A DNA stretch of 64,000 nucleotides from an uncultured Dysgonomonas sp. (GTDB lineage Bacteria > Bacteroidota > Bacteroidia > Bacteroidales > Dysgonomonadaceae): contig NZ_LT599032.1 in the NCBI RefSeq assembly GCF_900079725.1, forward strand, positions 3,666,856-3,730,855. The letters are read 5' to 3'. Shown in pieces: positions 18,641 to 28,000 of the stretch (positions within the stretch are counted from its first letter, which is position 1; each line of letters opens with the position of its first letter). The position numbers and the translations under genes are program-made. The notes beneath the pieces are model-generated. The model was not told the origin of the DNA. It saw nothing but the letters and a program-made list of their open reading frames with translations, and made no database searches.

Positions 18641-21373
18641 TTAACTGATCTCGGACGGATTTTTGTGAAAGAATTCTTTGAAACATTTGGTGAAATAAGC
18701 CGGTGATGTGAATCCTACTTCGTAGGCAACTTCAGATACATTTTTCCCTGTTCTGAGTATCTCTACAGATTTGTTTAGCCTTATAGCCCGGATGAATTCG
18801 TTGGGTCCCTGATTTGTTATAGCCTTCATTTTTCGGTAGAACTGTGCTCTGGAAAGTCCAAATTCACTGCTAATGTCTTCTACATTTAAATTCGTATCAG
18901 AAATTCGTTCAAGAATATAATTTTTAAGTTTTAAAATCAAAGCGTCATCCAAGGTGTTTATATTTAGTGTATTATAGCTTTCGGTGAGGATGTTTCCTGA
19001 CAGGTGTTTTTTTATTTTTTGCCTGTTTTCGAGCATCTTTTGTATCCTTACCTCCAATATGCGGGGATTAAATGGTTTGGAGATATATGCATCGGCACCA
19101 CTTTCAAAACCCTTGATACGTTGTTCATCCAACGAACATGCCGTTAGCAATACTACAGGAATGTGGCAAACTCTTATATCTTCTTTTATTTTTGTACATA
19201 GCTCTACACCGTCTATTTTGGGCATCATCACATCGCTAATAATGATATCTATATTGTTTTCGTAAGCTAAATGCAAGCCTTCTTCACCGTCGGAAGCCTC
19301 AATGATATGATATTTATTTTTAAATATTGAACGGATATAATAACGAATTTCTTCATTATCATCCACAATGAGCAATGTATAGTTGCTATCTATCTCTGTA
19401 CTGGAGTCAGGCTGCTGAATAGTTAATTTATCGTCATAATGTACCTGCTCTAAAGAAGTAATTCTAGTATCTGCCTTATCTATTGTTTGCCTGGAGACTA
19501 TATATGGTAATTTGACTATAAACGTAGTTAGATCATTCTTACTGATGGCGGCAATACAGCCTTCGTGTAGTTCTACCAATGCTTTGACTAAAGCTAAGCC
19601 GATACCAGAGCCTGTGACATGCGATTCAACCCTATAGAATCTTTCGAAAATATTATTTATATCATCGTCAGATAGTCCCTGTCCTGTGTTAGATATCGTT
19701 ATCTGAATATAGGCTTGCTCTTCTTCAACTATTCTGGATAAAAGAACAGAAATACTGCCTTCTCTACCCGTAAATTTAAATGCATTGGATAGGAGATTAA
19801 AATATATACGCTCCACTTTTTCAAGATCAAACATACACATATGTTCAAAATATTCGGACTGATAGCTGAATTCGATTTTATTTTTCTGGATCATTTGTAA
19901 AAACAATAAGTTCCAGTCTTTAAGGTAACTATCGATGTTATTCGGGGATAAACTTAATTTTGCATTATTTGTTTCTATACTCCTGAATTCTATAATTTGA
20001 TTTACCAGACGTAAAAGTATATCTACATTTTTCTTTATTATTTTCAGCCATTTGTATCCTTCTTTATGAGGTTCCGAAGTCTCTAATAATAAATCTACAG
20101 GTCCCGAAATAAGAGTGAGAGGCGTGCGAAAATCATGTGATATATCTGTGAAGAAAGCGAGTTTTGCGTGAGTAGCCTCTTCCAGCTGTTTAGATAATGC
20201 TAATAGTTGTAACTGATGGGCTTCCAATTCATTCTTTTGTTTTATAATTTCCAGATTGCTATCATGAAGTTTATTATTTAGTTTCTTTTTCGCATGATAT
20301 GCTTTGAGTAAACCAATCAATAAAATACAGAAAAGGATAGCCAGTACACTAATCAGGTAGGTTATATTCCGCTGTGCAATATATTTTTCCAGCTGTTTGT
20401 TGATACGTTGATTCAATAATACAATTTTGCTTTGTTGTTCAACGATCTGGTCTGTTTGCAGTTTTAGTATTTTCGCATTGGTTTTGTCTATAACCGAAGT
20501 CGGTAATATATTTTCTTTCTTGAAGTATTTCTTCTCCAGTATATCAGTCGCTAACTGAATTGTTTTATCCCCCCCTGTCGGATAAAGGAATGTCGCTTCC
20601 AGTTTATTTTGCAATACCATATCTATCCCTTCTCCCGGGCCGGGAAGTCCATCGATTCCAAGGAAATAGATGTTTTTAGCCCGGTCTTCTTTTGTTGCTT
20701 CTTCAAAAGCGCCTTTAGCCATCCGGTCATTCTGTACAAAAACCAGGTCAATAGAGTCGGTGGAGTTTAATGCTTTTCGCATTTGTAAGGCTCCTTCGGT
20801 TTTAAACCAGCCGGCGTCGCCTTCAAATACTATTTTCATATTGGGATATTTTTCTACTATGTCATAGAATCCCCGGTGCCTCTCTATTGCCGAACTTGAT
20901 CCTGTCAGACCTTTTATCTCTACAATATTTCCTTTCCCATTCAGAAGATTTACTGCATAGCGTCCTACCTCTGTTCCAATTTGATAATTGTCGGCTCCGA
21001 TAAAAGCAGTGAACTTATCCGAGTCTATTTTGCGATCGACCAAAATAACAGGTGTTCCGCTGTCGTAAATGTTTTCGATAATCGGGGTCATCGGCGCTAT
21101 TTCATTTGGCGTCAATATCAATAAATCTACTTTCTGATCTATTAAATATTTTATATCGGATATCTGTTTCTTTGTATCATCATTGGAAGAGAGGATGATA
21201 AGTTCTATGTTTTGGGATAGTGCAGCCTCATTCAGCATTTCCATATTCATTTTGTCCCGCCATTCATCTACGCTGCATTGCGAAACACCAATAACATATT
21301 TGCTTTTTTGTTGGCAGGAGTAATAGCTGACGCTTATTAAGATCAAAAATACGCTTTGAATAAATAATCTCAT
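18641..21373 (-). CDS. Hybrid two-component system with periplasmic sugar-binding-protein sensor (BT1754-like)
   Basis: A single 910-residue polypeptide carries a signal sequence and a LacI/RbsB-type periplasmic-binding domain (about 25-305, starting YVIGVSQCSVDEWRD; FIGADNYQIGTEVGRYAV). A transmembrane helix (about 337-358), HisKA with the phospho-His in DISHDFRTPLTLISGP, HATPase_c (NLLSNAFKFTG, GSGIGLALVKALVE), a receiver with the phospho-Asp in IIISDVMMPKIDGVEL, and a C-terminal AraC HTH follow. In B. thetaiotaomicron, BT1754 has this layout, binds fructose directly and switches on the fructan locus. Here the gene is divergent from GH32, a sugar porter and a fructokinase, so the same role is likely. 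The ATG at 21373 fits the signal peptide. Confidence 0.95.
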   Translation of the reverse strand: MRLFIQSVFLILISVSYYSCQQKSKYVIGVSQCSVDEWRDKMNMEMLNEAALSQNIELIILSSNDDTKKQISDIKYLIDQKVDLLILTPNEIAPMTPIIENIYDSGTPVILVDRKIDSDKFTAFIGADNYQIGTEVGRYAVNLLNGKGNIVEIKGLTGSSSAIERHRGFYDIVEKYPNMKIVFEGDAGWFKTEGALQMRKALNSTDSIDLVFVQNDRMAKGAFEEATKEDRAKNIYFLGIDGLPGPGEGIDMVLQNKLEATFLYPTGGDKTIQLATDILEKKYFKKENILPTSVIDKTNAKILKLQTDQIVEQQSKIVLLNQRINKQLEKYIAQRNITYLISVLAILFCILLIGLLKAYHAKKKLNNKLHDSNLEIIKQKNELEAHQLQLLALSKQLEEATHAKLAFFTDISHDFRTPLTLISGPVDLLLETSEPHKEGYKWLKIIKKNVDILLRLVNQIIEFRSIETNNAKLSLSPNNIDSYLKDWNLLFLQMIQKNKIEFSYQSEYFEHMCMFDLEKVERIYFNLLSNAFKFTGREGSISVLLSRIVEEEQAYIQITISNTGQGLSDDDINNIFERFYRVESHVTGSGIGLALVKALVELHEGCIAAISKNDLTTFIVKLPYIVSRQTIDKADTRITSLEQVHYDDKLTIQQPDSSTEIDSNYTLLIVDDNEEIRYYIRSIFKNKYHIIEASDGEEGLHLAYENNIDIIISDVMMPKIDGVELCTKIKEDIRVCHIPVVLLTACSLDEQRIKGFESGADAYISKPFNPRILEVRIQKMLENRQKIKKHLSGNILTESYNTLNINTLDDALILKLKNYILERISDTNLNVEDISSEFGLSRAQFYRKMKAITNQGPNEFIRAIRLNKSVEILRTGKNVSEVAYEVGFTSPAYFTKCFKEFFHKNPSEIS

Positions 21374-21397
21374 TTTCTGTGTTTTTCAGGATCGATA

Positions 21398-21405
21398 CAA
21401 ATATA
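21398..21405 (-). promoter_or_regulatory. Candidate -7 box for the hybrid two-component regulator
   Basis: On the minus strand, 21405-21398 reads TATATTTG, matching TAnnTTTG, with a short leader of about 20 nt to the ATG at 21373. No TTG is correctly spaced upstream, so support is modest. Confidence 0.35.
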
Positions 21406-21511
21406 CTATTCGATTTTGATTTTTTCTATATGATTGTTTCCTGATTATTTTATGACTTTTTAGCTTAATGTATTGTTATGCAATGTGTTGTTGTAATAGG
21501 GGGACAGAGGA

Positions 21512-21547
21512 TGCAACATTTTTATAAGAATTTGCAACATTTTTTAT
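21512..21547 (+). promoter_or_regulatory. Direct-repeat operator, likely binding site of the divergent hybrid two-component regulator
   Basis: TGCAACATTTTTAT at 21512-21525 recurs almost exactly (one extra T) at 21533-21547. The two copies start 21 bp apart, about two helical turns, as expected for two AraC-type HTH units bound on one DNA face. They lie upstream of the candidate -7 box at 21570, in a classical activator position, in the 303-bp gap between the regulator gene and GH32. I infer binding by the regulator encoded at 18641-21373. Confidence 0.6.
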
Positions 21548-21569
21548 CAATATAAAAAAATGTAAGTCC

Positions 21570-21577
21570 TATGTTTG
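21570..21577 (+). promoter_or_regulatory. Candidate -7 box for the fructan operon
   Basis: TATGTTTG matches TAnnTTTG. No TTG is found about 20 nt upstream, which fits an activator-dependent promoter using the direct repeats at 21512-21547. The predicted leader to the GH32 ATG at 21677 is about 95 nt. Confidence 0.5.
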
Positions 21578-21676
21578 CAGTACGAAATGTTATAACCATG
21601 AACGGAAAAACAATGACCTTGAATAATTCGATATCATGATATACTTAAATGAATTTTTAATACTAAAAAATACCAG

Positions 21677-23323
21677 ATGAAATCACTAGCATTAAAGGCT
21701 CTGATTACAAGCCTTTTTATTTTTATGAGTCTTTCCTTATCAGCCGGGGAAATCAAAATCAAAGTCAATAAGAAATATCTGAATTTTCCTGTGTCGCATA
21801 AGCAGGACAGAGCCAGAATGATATTTAAGACAGATGGTAAGGATGATTTGTCTGTTGTCATTCGTTTAGCGCCCGAAGAAGCCGATTATTGGGTATTTAA
21901 AGATGTCTCCGACCTGAAAGGTAAAACTATCACAATAAATTATGCTGGTAGTGATAAGGCTTTAAGCAAAATATATCAGGATGATATTATTGCCGGGCAG
22001 GATAGTCTCTATAAAGAAAAGAATCGTCCGCAATTCCATTTCACAACCCGTCGCGGATGGATTAATGATCCGAACGGACTGATATATTATGATGGAGAAT
22101 ATCACCTTTTCTATCAGCATAACCCATACGAAAGGGACTGGGAAAATATGCATTGGGGGCATGCTGTAAGTAAGGATCTTATACATTGGGAAGAACTTCC
22201 CAGTGCTTTGTATCCCGATCATCTTGGAGGAATGTTTTCAGGGTCGGCAGTTATAGATTACGATAATACTGCAGGCTATAATAAGGGAAAGAATCCGGCT
22301 ATGATTGTGGCTTATACTGCTGCCGGTCCTGAAAAACAGGTTCAGGCTATTGCTTACAGTTTGGATAAGGGACGTACTTTTACCAAATATGAAGGGAACC
22401 CGGTTATTGACTCCAAACATATATGGAATAGTCAGGATACTCGCGACCCGAAAGTATTCTGGTACACGCCGGGTAAACATTGGGTAATGGTACTCAACGA
22501 ACGTGATGGACACTCTATATATACTTCTGCAAATCTTAAAGATTGGAAATATGAAAGCCATGTTGCCGGATTTTGGGAATGTCCCGAACTCTTCGAGCTT
22601 GCAATAGATGATAATCCGGAAAATACCAAATGGGTTATGTACGGAGCGTCAGGGACATATATGCTGGGTTCGTTTGACGGAAAAGTATTTACTCCCGAAA
22701 AAGGAAAATATTTATATTGTGCCGGATCAATATATGCAGCGCAAACTATTACCAATATGACAGATGGACGGCGTGTGCAGATTGGCTGGGGACGGATAAG
22801 TCATTCGGGTATGCCATTTAATGGAATGATGCTTCTGCCTACTGAACTGAAGTTAAAGAATACAAAAGATGGTCCCAGATTATTTAATATGCCTGTAAGG
22901 GAAGCCGAACAGCTTTTCGCTCCGGCTCGTAAATGGAATAATCTGACATCGGGAAAAGCAAACGAGTTGCTCAAAGAGTTTTATTCGGCAGATTGCTTAA
23001 GAGTAAAGGCTAAAATAAAACTGTCTCATGCAACAAGTGCAGGCTTTAATCTCTTCGGACAAAGGATTATAGATTATGATCTGAACTCTACCAAAATCAA
23101 CGGAGTATTCTATTCTCCTGAGGATATGACAAGTATGGAATTGTCGGCTGACATATATATCGATAAAACATCTATAGAAGTATTTATCGATGGAGGTGCA
23201 TATTCTTACTCAATGGAAAAAAGGCCCGATATAAACAATAAGGAAGGACTCCATTTCTGGGGTAATAACATTGAAATAAAAGATCTGGAGGTATTCAATG
23301 TAAAATCTATCTGGATGCAATAA
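21677..23323 (+). CDS. GH32 exo-fructanase/levanase-type beta-fructosidase
   Basis: This is a secreted 548-residue family GH32 enzyme. It has a signal peptide (about 1-23), then an extra N-terminal beta domain of about 90 residues of the kind in Bacteroides GH32 enzymes. The five-bladed propeller has WINDPNG (nucleophile Asp131), RDP (Asp257, transition-state stabiliser) and the EC motif (WECPE, acid/base Glu301). A GH32 C-terminal beta-sandwich ends the protein. GH32 enzymes release fructose from levan, inulin or sucrose by a retaining mechanism. There is no lipobox, so it is probably periplasmic, acting on imported fructo-oligosaccharides. It is the first gene of the rightward fructan operon. 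Confidence 0.95.
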   Translation: MKSLALKALITSLFIFMSLSLSAGEIKIKVNKKYLNFPVSHKQDRARMIFKTDGKDDLSVVIRLAPEEADYWVFKDVSDLKGKTITINYAGSDKALSKIYQDDIIAGQDSLYKEKNRPQFHFTTRRGWINDPNGLIYYDGEYHLFYQHNPYERDWENMHWGHAVSKDLIHWEELPSALYPDHLGGMFSGSAVIDYDNTAGYNKGKNPAMIVAYTAAGPEKQVQAIAYSLDKGRTFTKYEGNPVIDSKHIWNSQDTRDPKVFWYTPGKHWVMVLNERDGHSIYTSANLKDWKYESHVAGFWECPELFELAIDDNPENTKWVMYGASGTYMLGSFDGKVFTPEKGKYLYCAGSIYAAQTITNMTDGRRVQIGWGRISHSGMPFNGMMLLPTELKLKNTKDGPRLFNMPVREAEQLFAPARKWNNLTSGKANELLKEFYSADCLRVKAKIKLSHATSAGFNLFGQRIIDYDLNSTKINGVFYSPEDMTSMELSADIYIDKTSIEVFIDGGAYSYSMEKRPDINNKEGLHFWGNNIEIKDLEVFNVKSIWMQ

Positions 23324-23335
23324 ATCCCGGCTATC

Positions 23336-23368
23336 CTGCAGGCTGAGATTTCGATACTCGACCTGCAG
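23336..23368. other. Stem-loop between GH32 and the sugar porter
   Basis: CTGCAGG (23336-23342) pairs with CCTGCAG (23362-23368), with further partial pairing just outside across a one-base bulge. There is no T-run, so it is not an obvious terminator. It could be an mRNA stability or attenuation hairpin within the operon, or the remnant of a palindromic repeat. Confidence 0.35.
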
Positions 23369-23450
23369 ATAACTTATTATAATATAAACGTATAACATAA
23401 GATAAAAATCTTAAGTCATATTCTATTCAGACTTAAAATTAATTGTAGAT

Positions 23451-24788
23451 ATGAATAATAAATATTTGTATTGGATAACCTTTGTGGCCATTAACGGCGG
23501 ATTACTCTTCGGTTTGAACATGGCCGGAATCTCAGGAGCTAACGATCTTATTGCAGACAAATTTAGCTTAAGTGTAAGTAAATTGGGTACTGTTGCTGGC
23601 TTCCTTATGATAGGTTGTCTGATCGGTGCTCTTTTTACAGGAAACTTTACTGATCGATATGGGCGGAAAAAAGTAATGATAGCAACGGCTGTATTATATA
23701 TAATTTCCTCACTTGGATGTTCGCTTGCCACAGGTTTTACGATGTTGACTATTTTCAGGATATTGTCAGGGCTTGCAGTTGGGGCAACTTCTGTAGTAGG
23801 CCCAATGTATATATCTGAAATATCCCCGGCTAATAAAAGGGGGATGTTGGTTTCATTCAATCAGTTTGCCATTACTATAGGTATTTTACTGGCCTATATC
23901 TTCGATTATTTTTTACTCGGTTTATCTGCCGAAAGCTGGCGTTATATGCTTGCAGTACCAACTGTATTTGGATTCTTATATCTGATTTTTCTGTCTACCT
24001 CATTTCCCGAGAGTCCAAGATGGTTATTGTCGAAAGGATACAAAGACAAAGCACTATACGTATTGAATAAGATAAACGGAAATATATCTGTATCCGATGA
24101 ACTGAAAGAGATAGAAGAATCTCTTATTCTCGAGAAAAATAAAGATAAAGCTTCCTTTATGGAGCTATTTAAAGGAAGAACAGGTAAAATCGTTCTTATA
24201 GGGACATTATTAGCTGCCTTTCAGCAGATCACAGGTATAAATGCTGTTATTATATTTGCTCCCGATATTTTAAAGTCAGCCGGAGTGGGAGGAGACACAG
24301 CCTTACTGCAATCGATGTTGGTAGGATTAGTAAATGTATTAATGACCATGGTCGCACTCTGGTTGGTAGATCGCAAAGGTCGCAAAACATTGCTTCTTTG
24401 GGGTGCGGTAGGCATGCTGTTAGCATTGGCTTATCTGACTTATGCGTTTGCAGGGGAAGCGATGAGCAATATTGGAGTCTTACTAGCCTTACTTGTATAT
24501 ATATCTTTTTTTGCAGCTTCATATGCACCTGTAATGTGGGTTATCATTTCTGAGATTTATCCGACAAAAATAAAAGGTCTGGCTATGTCGTTCTCCACGG
24601 CTATAAGCTGGGGATGTACATTCCTTACGGTTTATTTCGCTCCCATTATCCGTTCCGAACTGGGTGATGAATATCTCTTTGCTATCTTCGGAGGCTTCAC
24701 TCTGCTGGCATTTATATTCGTTAAAGTGTGGATACCGGAAACTAAAGGAAAAACATTGGAACAAATAGAGAAAGAACTGAAATTATAA
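23451..24788 (+). CDS. MFS sugar porter (fructose importer, BT1758-like)
   Basis: This 445-residue inner-membrane protein of the major facilitator superfamily, sugar porter family, has about 12 hydrophobic segments. Family signatures include DRYGRKKVM in loop 2-3, SPRWLLSKG in the central loop, QQITGINAVIIFAPDI in TM7, DRKGRKTLL in loop 8-9 and PETKGKTLEQIEKEL at the C-terminus. Lying between GH32 and fructokinase, it should bring periplasmic fructose into the cytoplasm, as proposed for the equivalent gene in the B. thetaiotaomicron fructan locus. Confidence 0.93.
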   Translation: MNNKYLYWITFVAINGGLLFGLNMAGISGANDLIADKFSLSVSKLGTVAGFLMIGCLIGALFTGNFTDRYGRKKVMIATAVLYIISSLGCSLATGFTMLTIFRILSGLAVGATSVVGPMYISEISPANKRGMLVSFNQFAITIGILLAYIFDYFLLGLSAESWRYMLAVPTVFGFLYLIFLSTSFPESPRWLLSKGYKDKALYVLNKINGNISVSDELKEIEESLILEKNKDKASFMELFKGRTGKIVLIGTLLAAFQQITGINAVIIFAPDILKSAGVGGDTALLQSMLVGLVNVLMTMVALWLVDRKGRKTLLLWGAVGMLLALAYLTYAFAGEAMSNIGVLLALLVYISFFAASYAPVMWVIISEIYPTKIKGLAMSFSTAISWGCTFLTVYFAPIIRSELGDEYLFAIFGGFTLLAFIFVKVWIPETKGKTLEQIEKELKL

Positions 24789-24799
24789 AAGAAACAATA

Positions 24800-25651
24800 A
24801 TGAAAAAGATTGTAGGTATAGGTGAATTATTGTGGGATTTGTTACCGGAGGGTAGAAAAGCCGGAGGTGCGCCAGTCAACTTTGCTTTTCATGCATCTCA
24901 GGCCGGGGCAGACGCCTATGCAATAAGTGCTATTGGAAATGACACGTTGGGAGATGAGTTATTATATGAATTAGATAAAAACCAAATAAAATATCTGATA
25001 GAAAGGGTAGGCTATCCCACAGGAACAGTAGAGGTAACTTTAAATAATGGTATGCCTCAATATACTATTAATGAACAAGTAGCGTGGGATTATATCCCTC
25101 TTACAGAGAATATGAAGCAATTGGTATCGGAAGCTGATGCCATTTGCTATGGTACTTTAGCCCAGCGGAGCAATGTTTCGAGGGATACAACAGAAGAATT
25201 GCTTAAGTTGGTTAAGGAGGATGCATATAAACTGTATGATATTAATTTACGGCAACATTTCTATTCAAAAGAATTGATAGATAAATCATTATCTTTCGCT
25301 AATTCTTTTAAAGTAAATGACGAGGAAATAGAGATAATGAAAGCTATGTTTGGATTGAATATGGACAATGAGCAAGCTTGCCGTTGGTTTATTTCCCAAT
25401 TCAATTTGAAACTGGTAATTCTCACTGCAGGCGGATTATATAGTTGCCTTTTTACTCCTGATGAATATTCTGTAATAGAAACACCAAAAGTTATCGTGGC
25501 CGACACAGTTGGGGCCGGAGATTGCTTTTCCGGAGTATTAATCGCTTCATTGCTAAACGGAGATAGTTTGGCGCAATCACATACCAAAGCTGTTGATGCC
25601 GCAGCCCATGTTTGTTCTTATTCGGGAGCATGGGTGACACACAGAACATGA
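24800..25651 (+). CDS. PfkB-family fructokinase
   Basis: This encodes 283 residues of the ribokinase/PfkB fold. The N-terminal motif GGAPVNFAFHASQAGADAYAI binds sugar, and the second PfkB signature DTVGAGDCFSG contains the catalytic base Asp241. It starts 12 bp after the sugar porter gene. It should phosphorylate imported fructose to fructose-6-phosphate in the cytoplasm. Length and motif order are standard. Specificity for fructose rests on the neighbouring GH32 and porter genes. Confidence 0.93.
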   Translation: MKKIVGIGELLWDLLPEGRKAGGAPVNFAFHASQAGADAYAISAIGNDTLGDELLYELDKNQIKYLIERVGYPTGTVEVTLNNGMPQYTINEQVAWDYIPLTENMKQLVSEADAICYGTLAQRSNVSRDTTEELLKLVKEDAYKLYDINLRQHFYSKELIDKSLSFANSFKVNDEEIEIMKAMFGLNMDNEQACRWFISQFNLKLVILTAGGLYSCLFTPDEYSVIETPKVIVADTVGAGDCFSGVLIASLLNGDSLAQSHTKAVDAAAHVCSYSGAWVTHRT

Positions 25652-25681
25652 TAACCACTCGATAACCAAAGTCTAATATTT

Positions 25682-27775
25682 ATGAAACCGATCAAGTACA
25701 TTCTACTGCTTGCCTTTCTGACTATATTTTTTATAAGCACCCTTAGTTGTGATCAACGGAAAATTACTATTACGTTGGAATCGCTTCTTGAAGAAATGGT
25801 TTCCATCGAGGAATTATCCCGGTTTCCTGAGCCATACTATACTTGTCTTCAAAAAAGTAGCTACGATAGGCGTTCTGTATCACCTGATGATCCTCATTGG
25901 TTTGCTAACAACGATGGTTTTGGTATTGAACGAACAGACTCAGTGGAAGGAAGGATAGAAAAGGTAATGTTTGATGAAACAGGACCGGGAGTCATTACCC
26001 GTATATGGATTACTACAATAGATAAAAGAGGAACATGGCGTTTCTATTTCGATGGCTCATCTATACCGGGATGGACTATTTCGGGTTACGATCTTATGAA
26101 TATAAATATTCCGGGCATAGGACGTGGCTTGCTTCAGCCACATACCAGTTATACACCGGAGGGAAAAGGTGGTAATACCCTGTTCTTGCCTATACCCTAT
26201 GCTAAAAGCTGTAGAATAACTTTTGAGGACGAGCCTGGTATAAATCCGACTCCTAAATATTATGGGATCAATTACAGAAAATATCCTGACAATACTATTA
26301 TTGAGACCTTTTCGGCTAACGTAATAAAAAGGGCTGAGAAAAAAATAGCAGAAGTAGACAATCTTTTGTTAAATCCGGTTCTTTCTAAAAACGGCAGGAT
26401 ACTGACCGGAAATAAAAACTTATCTCCATCAGATTCTCTGGTTATACAACTTCCTGCAGGTGAAAATGCCGTATATGAGATCAAATTCAAAACGTGTATA
26501 AAAGACAGTGCCCGTTTTGAACAGCTGATGAGAGAAGTTATATTTTGTGCTCAATTTGATGGAAAGCAAACAATATGGGTGCCTTTGAGTGACTATTCGG
26601 GCGGAGGTATGGGCGCACCTTATGTAAAAAGCTGGTATCTCGATTCGGACGGGAAAGGAAATGTTATCAGCCGTTGGTTGATGCCATACAAGAAAAGTGG
26701 AGTTTTGAAACTTCTAAATATCTCCGACTCTCCTATTGATGTAAAATTAGAAGTAAATGTTTCTTCACTACAATGGGACGACCGTTCTCTTTATTTTCAT
26801 AGTTCGTGGCGCCAACAGAGAGGAATTTATATTCATGACAATCCGGATGAAGCAGATAAATGTATAGACTGGAATTTTGCGACAATAACGGGGAAAGGCG
26901 TATATAAGGGGGATCTCTTATCCTTGTTTAATCATGCTCCTCGTTGGTATGGGGAAGGAGATGAAAAAATATGGGTAGATAATGATACTTTTCCTTCACA
27001 TTTCGGCACTGGTACCGAGGACTATTACAATAGTTCATGGGCTCCTGTAATACCATTTTATACACCATTTGGTGGAGCACCCCGTGCCGATATGGTAAGT
27101 TCGCATGGCTATAACGCTTTTTTTCGTACACGTAATCTGGATGGTATCCCGTTTAAAGAAAAACTCAAATTTGATATTGAAATGATCGGTTGGCAGAGCG
27201 GCTATGTCGATTATGCTACTACTACATACTGGTATGGTGATTACAAGTCGCAGGCTATAGGAATATCCGGCATTGATGAGGCCAAAAGAAAATTAGTTTC
27301 GGCACCGGAAAATCCGGCAAACTATAGAATAGTCAATAGTATAGAATTCGAAGCATTGAAAGCAACTCACAAAACTCCTTCTTTACAATTGGAAAAACAG
27401 GATGTATCAGATTCATGGGAAGGAAAATGGAGTCGGGCTGCGCATTTATTGTCTCCAAATGGAAGGGTAGGAGATTACGTCGAATTTGAATTAGATGATT
27501 TGAGAGAGAATAAATATAAAATGATATTATATGCTACCCAATCCTTTGATTACGGTATTATTAAATTTGTAATAAATGGTAAACCTTTAAATCTAAATTT
27601 TGACGGCTACAGTAAAACTGTGAAACATGCGGAACCACTAAATCTAGGAATATTTGCTCCTGTAGATGGTAAAATAAAATTACGCATCGAAATAGTAGGA
27701 ACAAATAAACTATCCCAAGGGGCCAGGTATATGTTTGGACTGGATTATATTCAATTAATTCCATCTAATCGATGA
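25682..27775 (+). CDS. DUF2961/GH172-like lipoprotein in the fructan locus
   Basis: This encodes 697 residues with a lipobox (STLSC, about residue 23). The DUF2961 core shows SYDRRSVSPDDPHWFANNDGFG, ETGPGVITRIWITT and GTGTEDYYNSSWAPVIPFYTPFGGAPR; the GTED stretch includes the Glu expected at the GH172 active site. A C-terminal beta-sandwich (about 560-695) ends with YMFGLDYIQLIP. Characterised GH172 enzymes act on alpha-fructofuranosyl linkages (difructose dianhydride I) or D-arabinofuranosyl linkages. In this locus a difructose anhydride or an alternative fructan linkage is the most natural target. It takes the place of the surface endo-levanase of the Bacteroides locus. The substrate is inference. 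Confidence 0.85.
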   Translation: MKPIKYILLLAFLTIFFISTLSCDQRKITITLESLLEEMVSIEELSRFPEPYYTCLQKSSYDRRSVSPDDPHWFANNDGFGIERTDSVEGRIEKVMFDETGPGVITRIWITTIDKRGTWRFYFDGSSIPGWTISGYDLMNINIPGIGRGLLQPHTSYTPEGKGGNTLFLPIPYAKSCRITFEDEPGINPTPKYYGINYRKYPDNTIIETFSANVIKRAEKKIAEVDNLLLNPVLSKNGRILTGNKNLSPSDSLVIQLPAGENAVYEIKFKTCIKDSARFEQLMREVIFCAQFDGKQTIWVPLSDYSGGGMGAPYVKSWYLDSDGKGNVISRWLMPYKKSGVLKLLNISDSPIDVKLEVNVSSLQWDDRSLYFHSSWRQQRGIYIHDNPDEADKCIDWNFATITGKGVYKGDLLSLFNHAPRWYGEGDEKIWVDNDTFPSHFGTGTEDYYNSSWAPVIPFYTPFGGAPRADMVSSHGYNAFFRTRNLDGIPFKEKLKFDIEMIGWQSGYVDYATTTYWYGDYKSQAIGISGIDEAKRKLVSAPENPANYRIVNSIEFEALKATHKTPSLQLEKQDVSDSWEGKWSRAAHLLSPNGRVGDYVEFELDDLRENKYKMILYATQSFDYGIIKFVINGKPLNLNFDGYSKTVKHAEPLNLGIFAPVDGKIKLRIEIVGTNKLSQGARYMFGLDYIQLIPSNR

Positions 27776-27817
27776 TCATTTATGTAATGTAAGGTATTGA
27801 TTATTAAAGTAAAAAAG

Positions 27818-27856
27818 ATGGGTTGGTGGCTTTTGTGAAAAGTTACCAAGGCCCAT
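27818..27856 (+). other. Strong intra-operon hairpin upstream of the IPT/NHL gene
   Basis: 27818-27834 pairs with 27838-27856, giving about 17 pairs with a 2-nt bulge and a 3-nt loop. No T-run follows, so it looks like an mRNA-stability or partial-termination element separating the enzyme genes from the surface genes. The remainder of 27776-28000 is AT-rich and shows no clear promoter, although TATTGTTG near 27950 loosely resembles the -7 box. Confidence 0.5.
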
Positions 27857-28000
27857 GTTATCTCTTAATTTCTGATTCGACAACTAACAGACCATATATA
27901 ATATTTTCTTAAAACTGATAACAAGCAATTTATAGAAAAACACAAAGTCCTATTGTTGTCATTAAGAATAAATACTAAATCTAATTTAACTTAATTGCTT

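Noticed and set aside
22238-22755. Minus-strand frames within GH32
   Set aside because: Shadows of a strongly supported GH32 gene with no recognisable domains.
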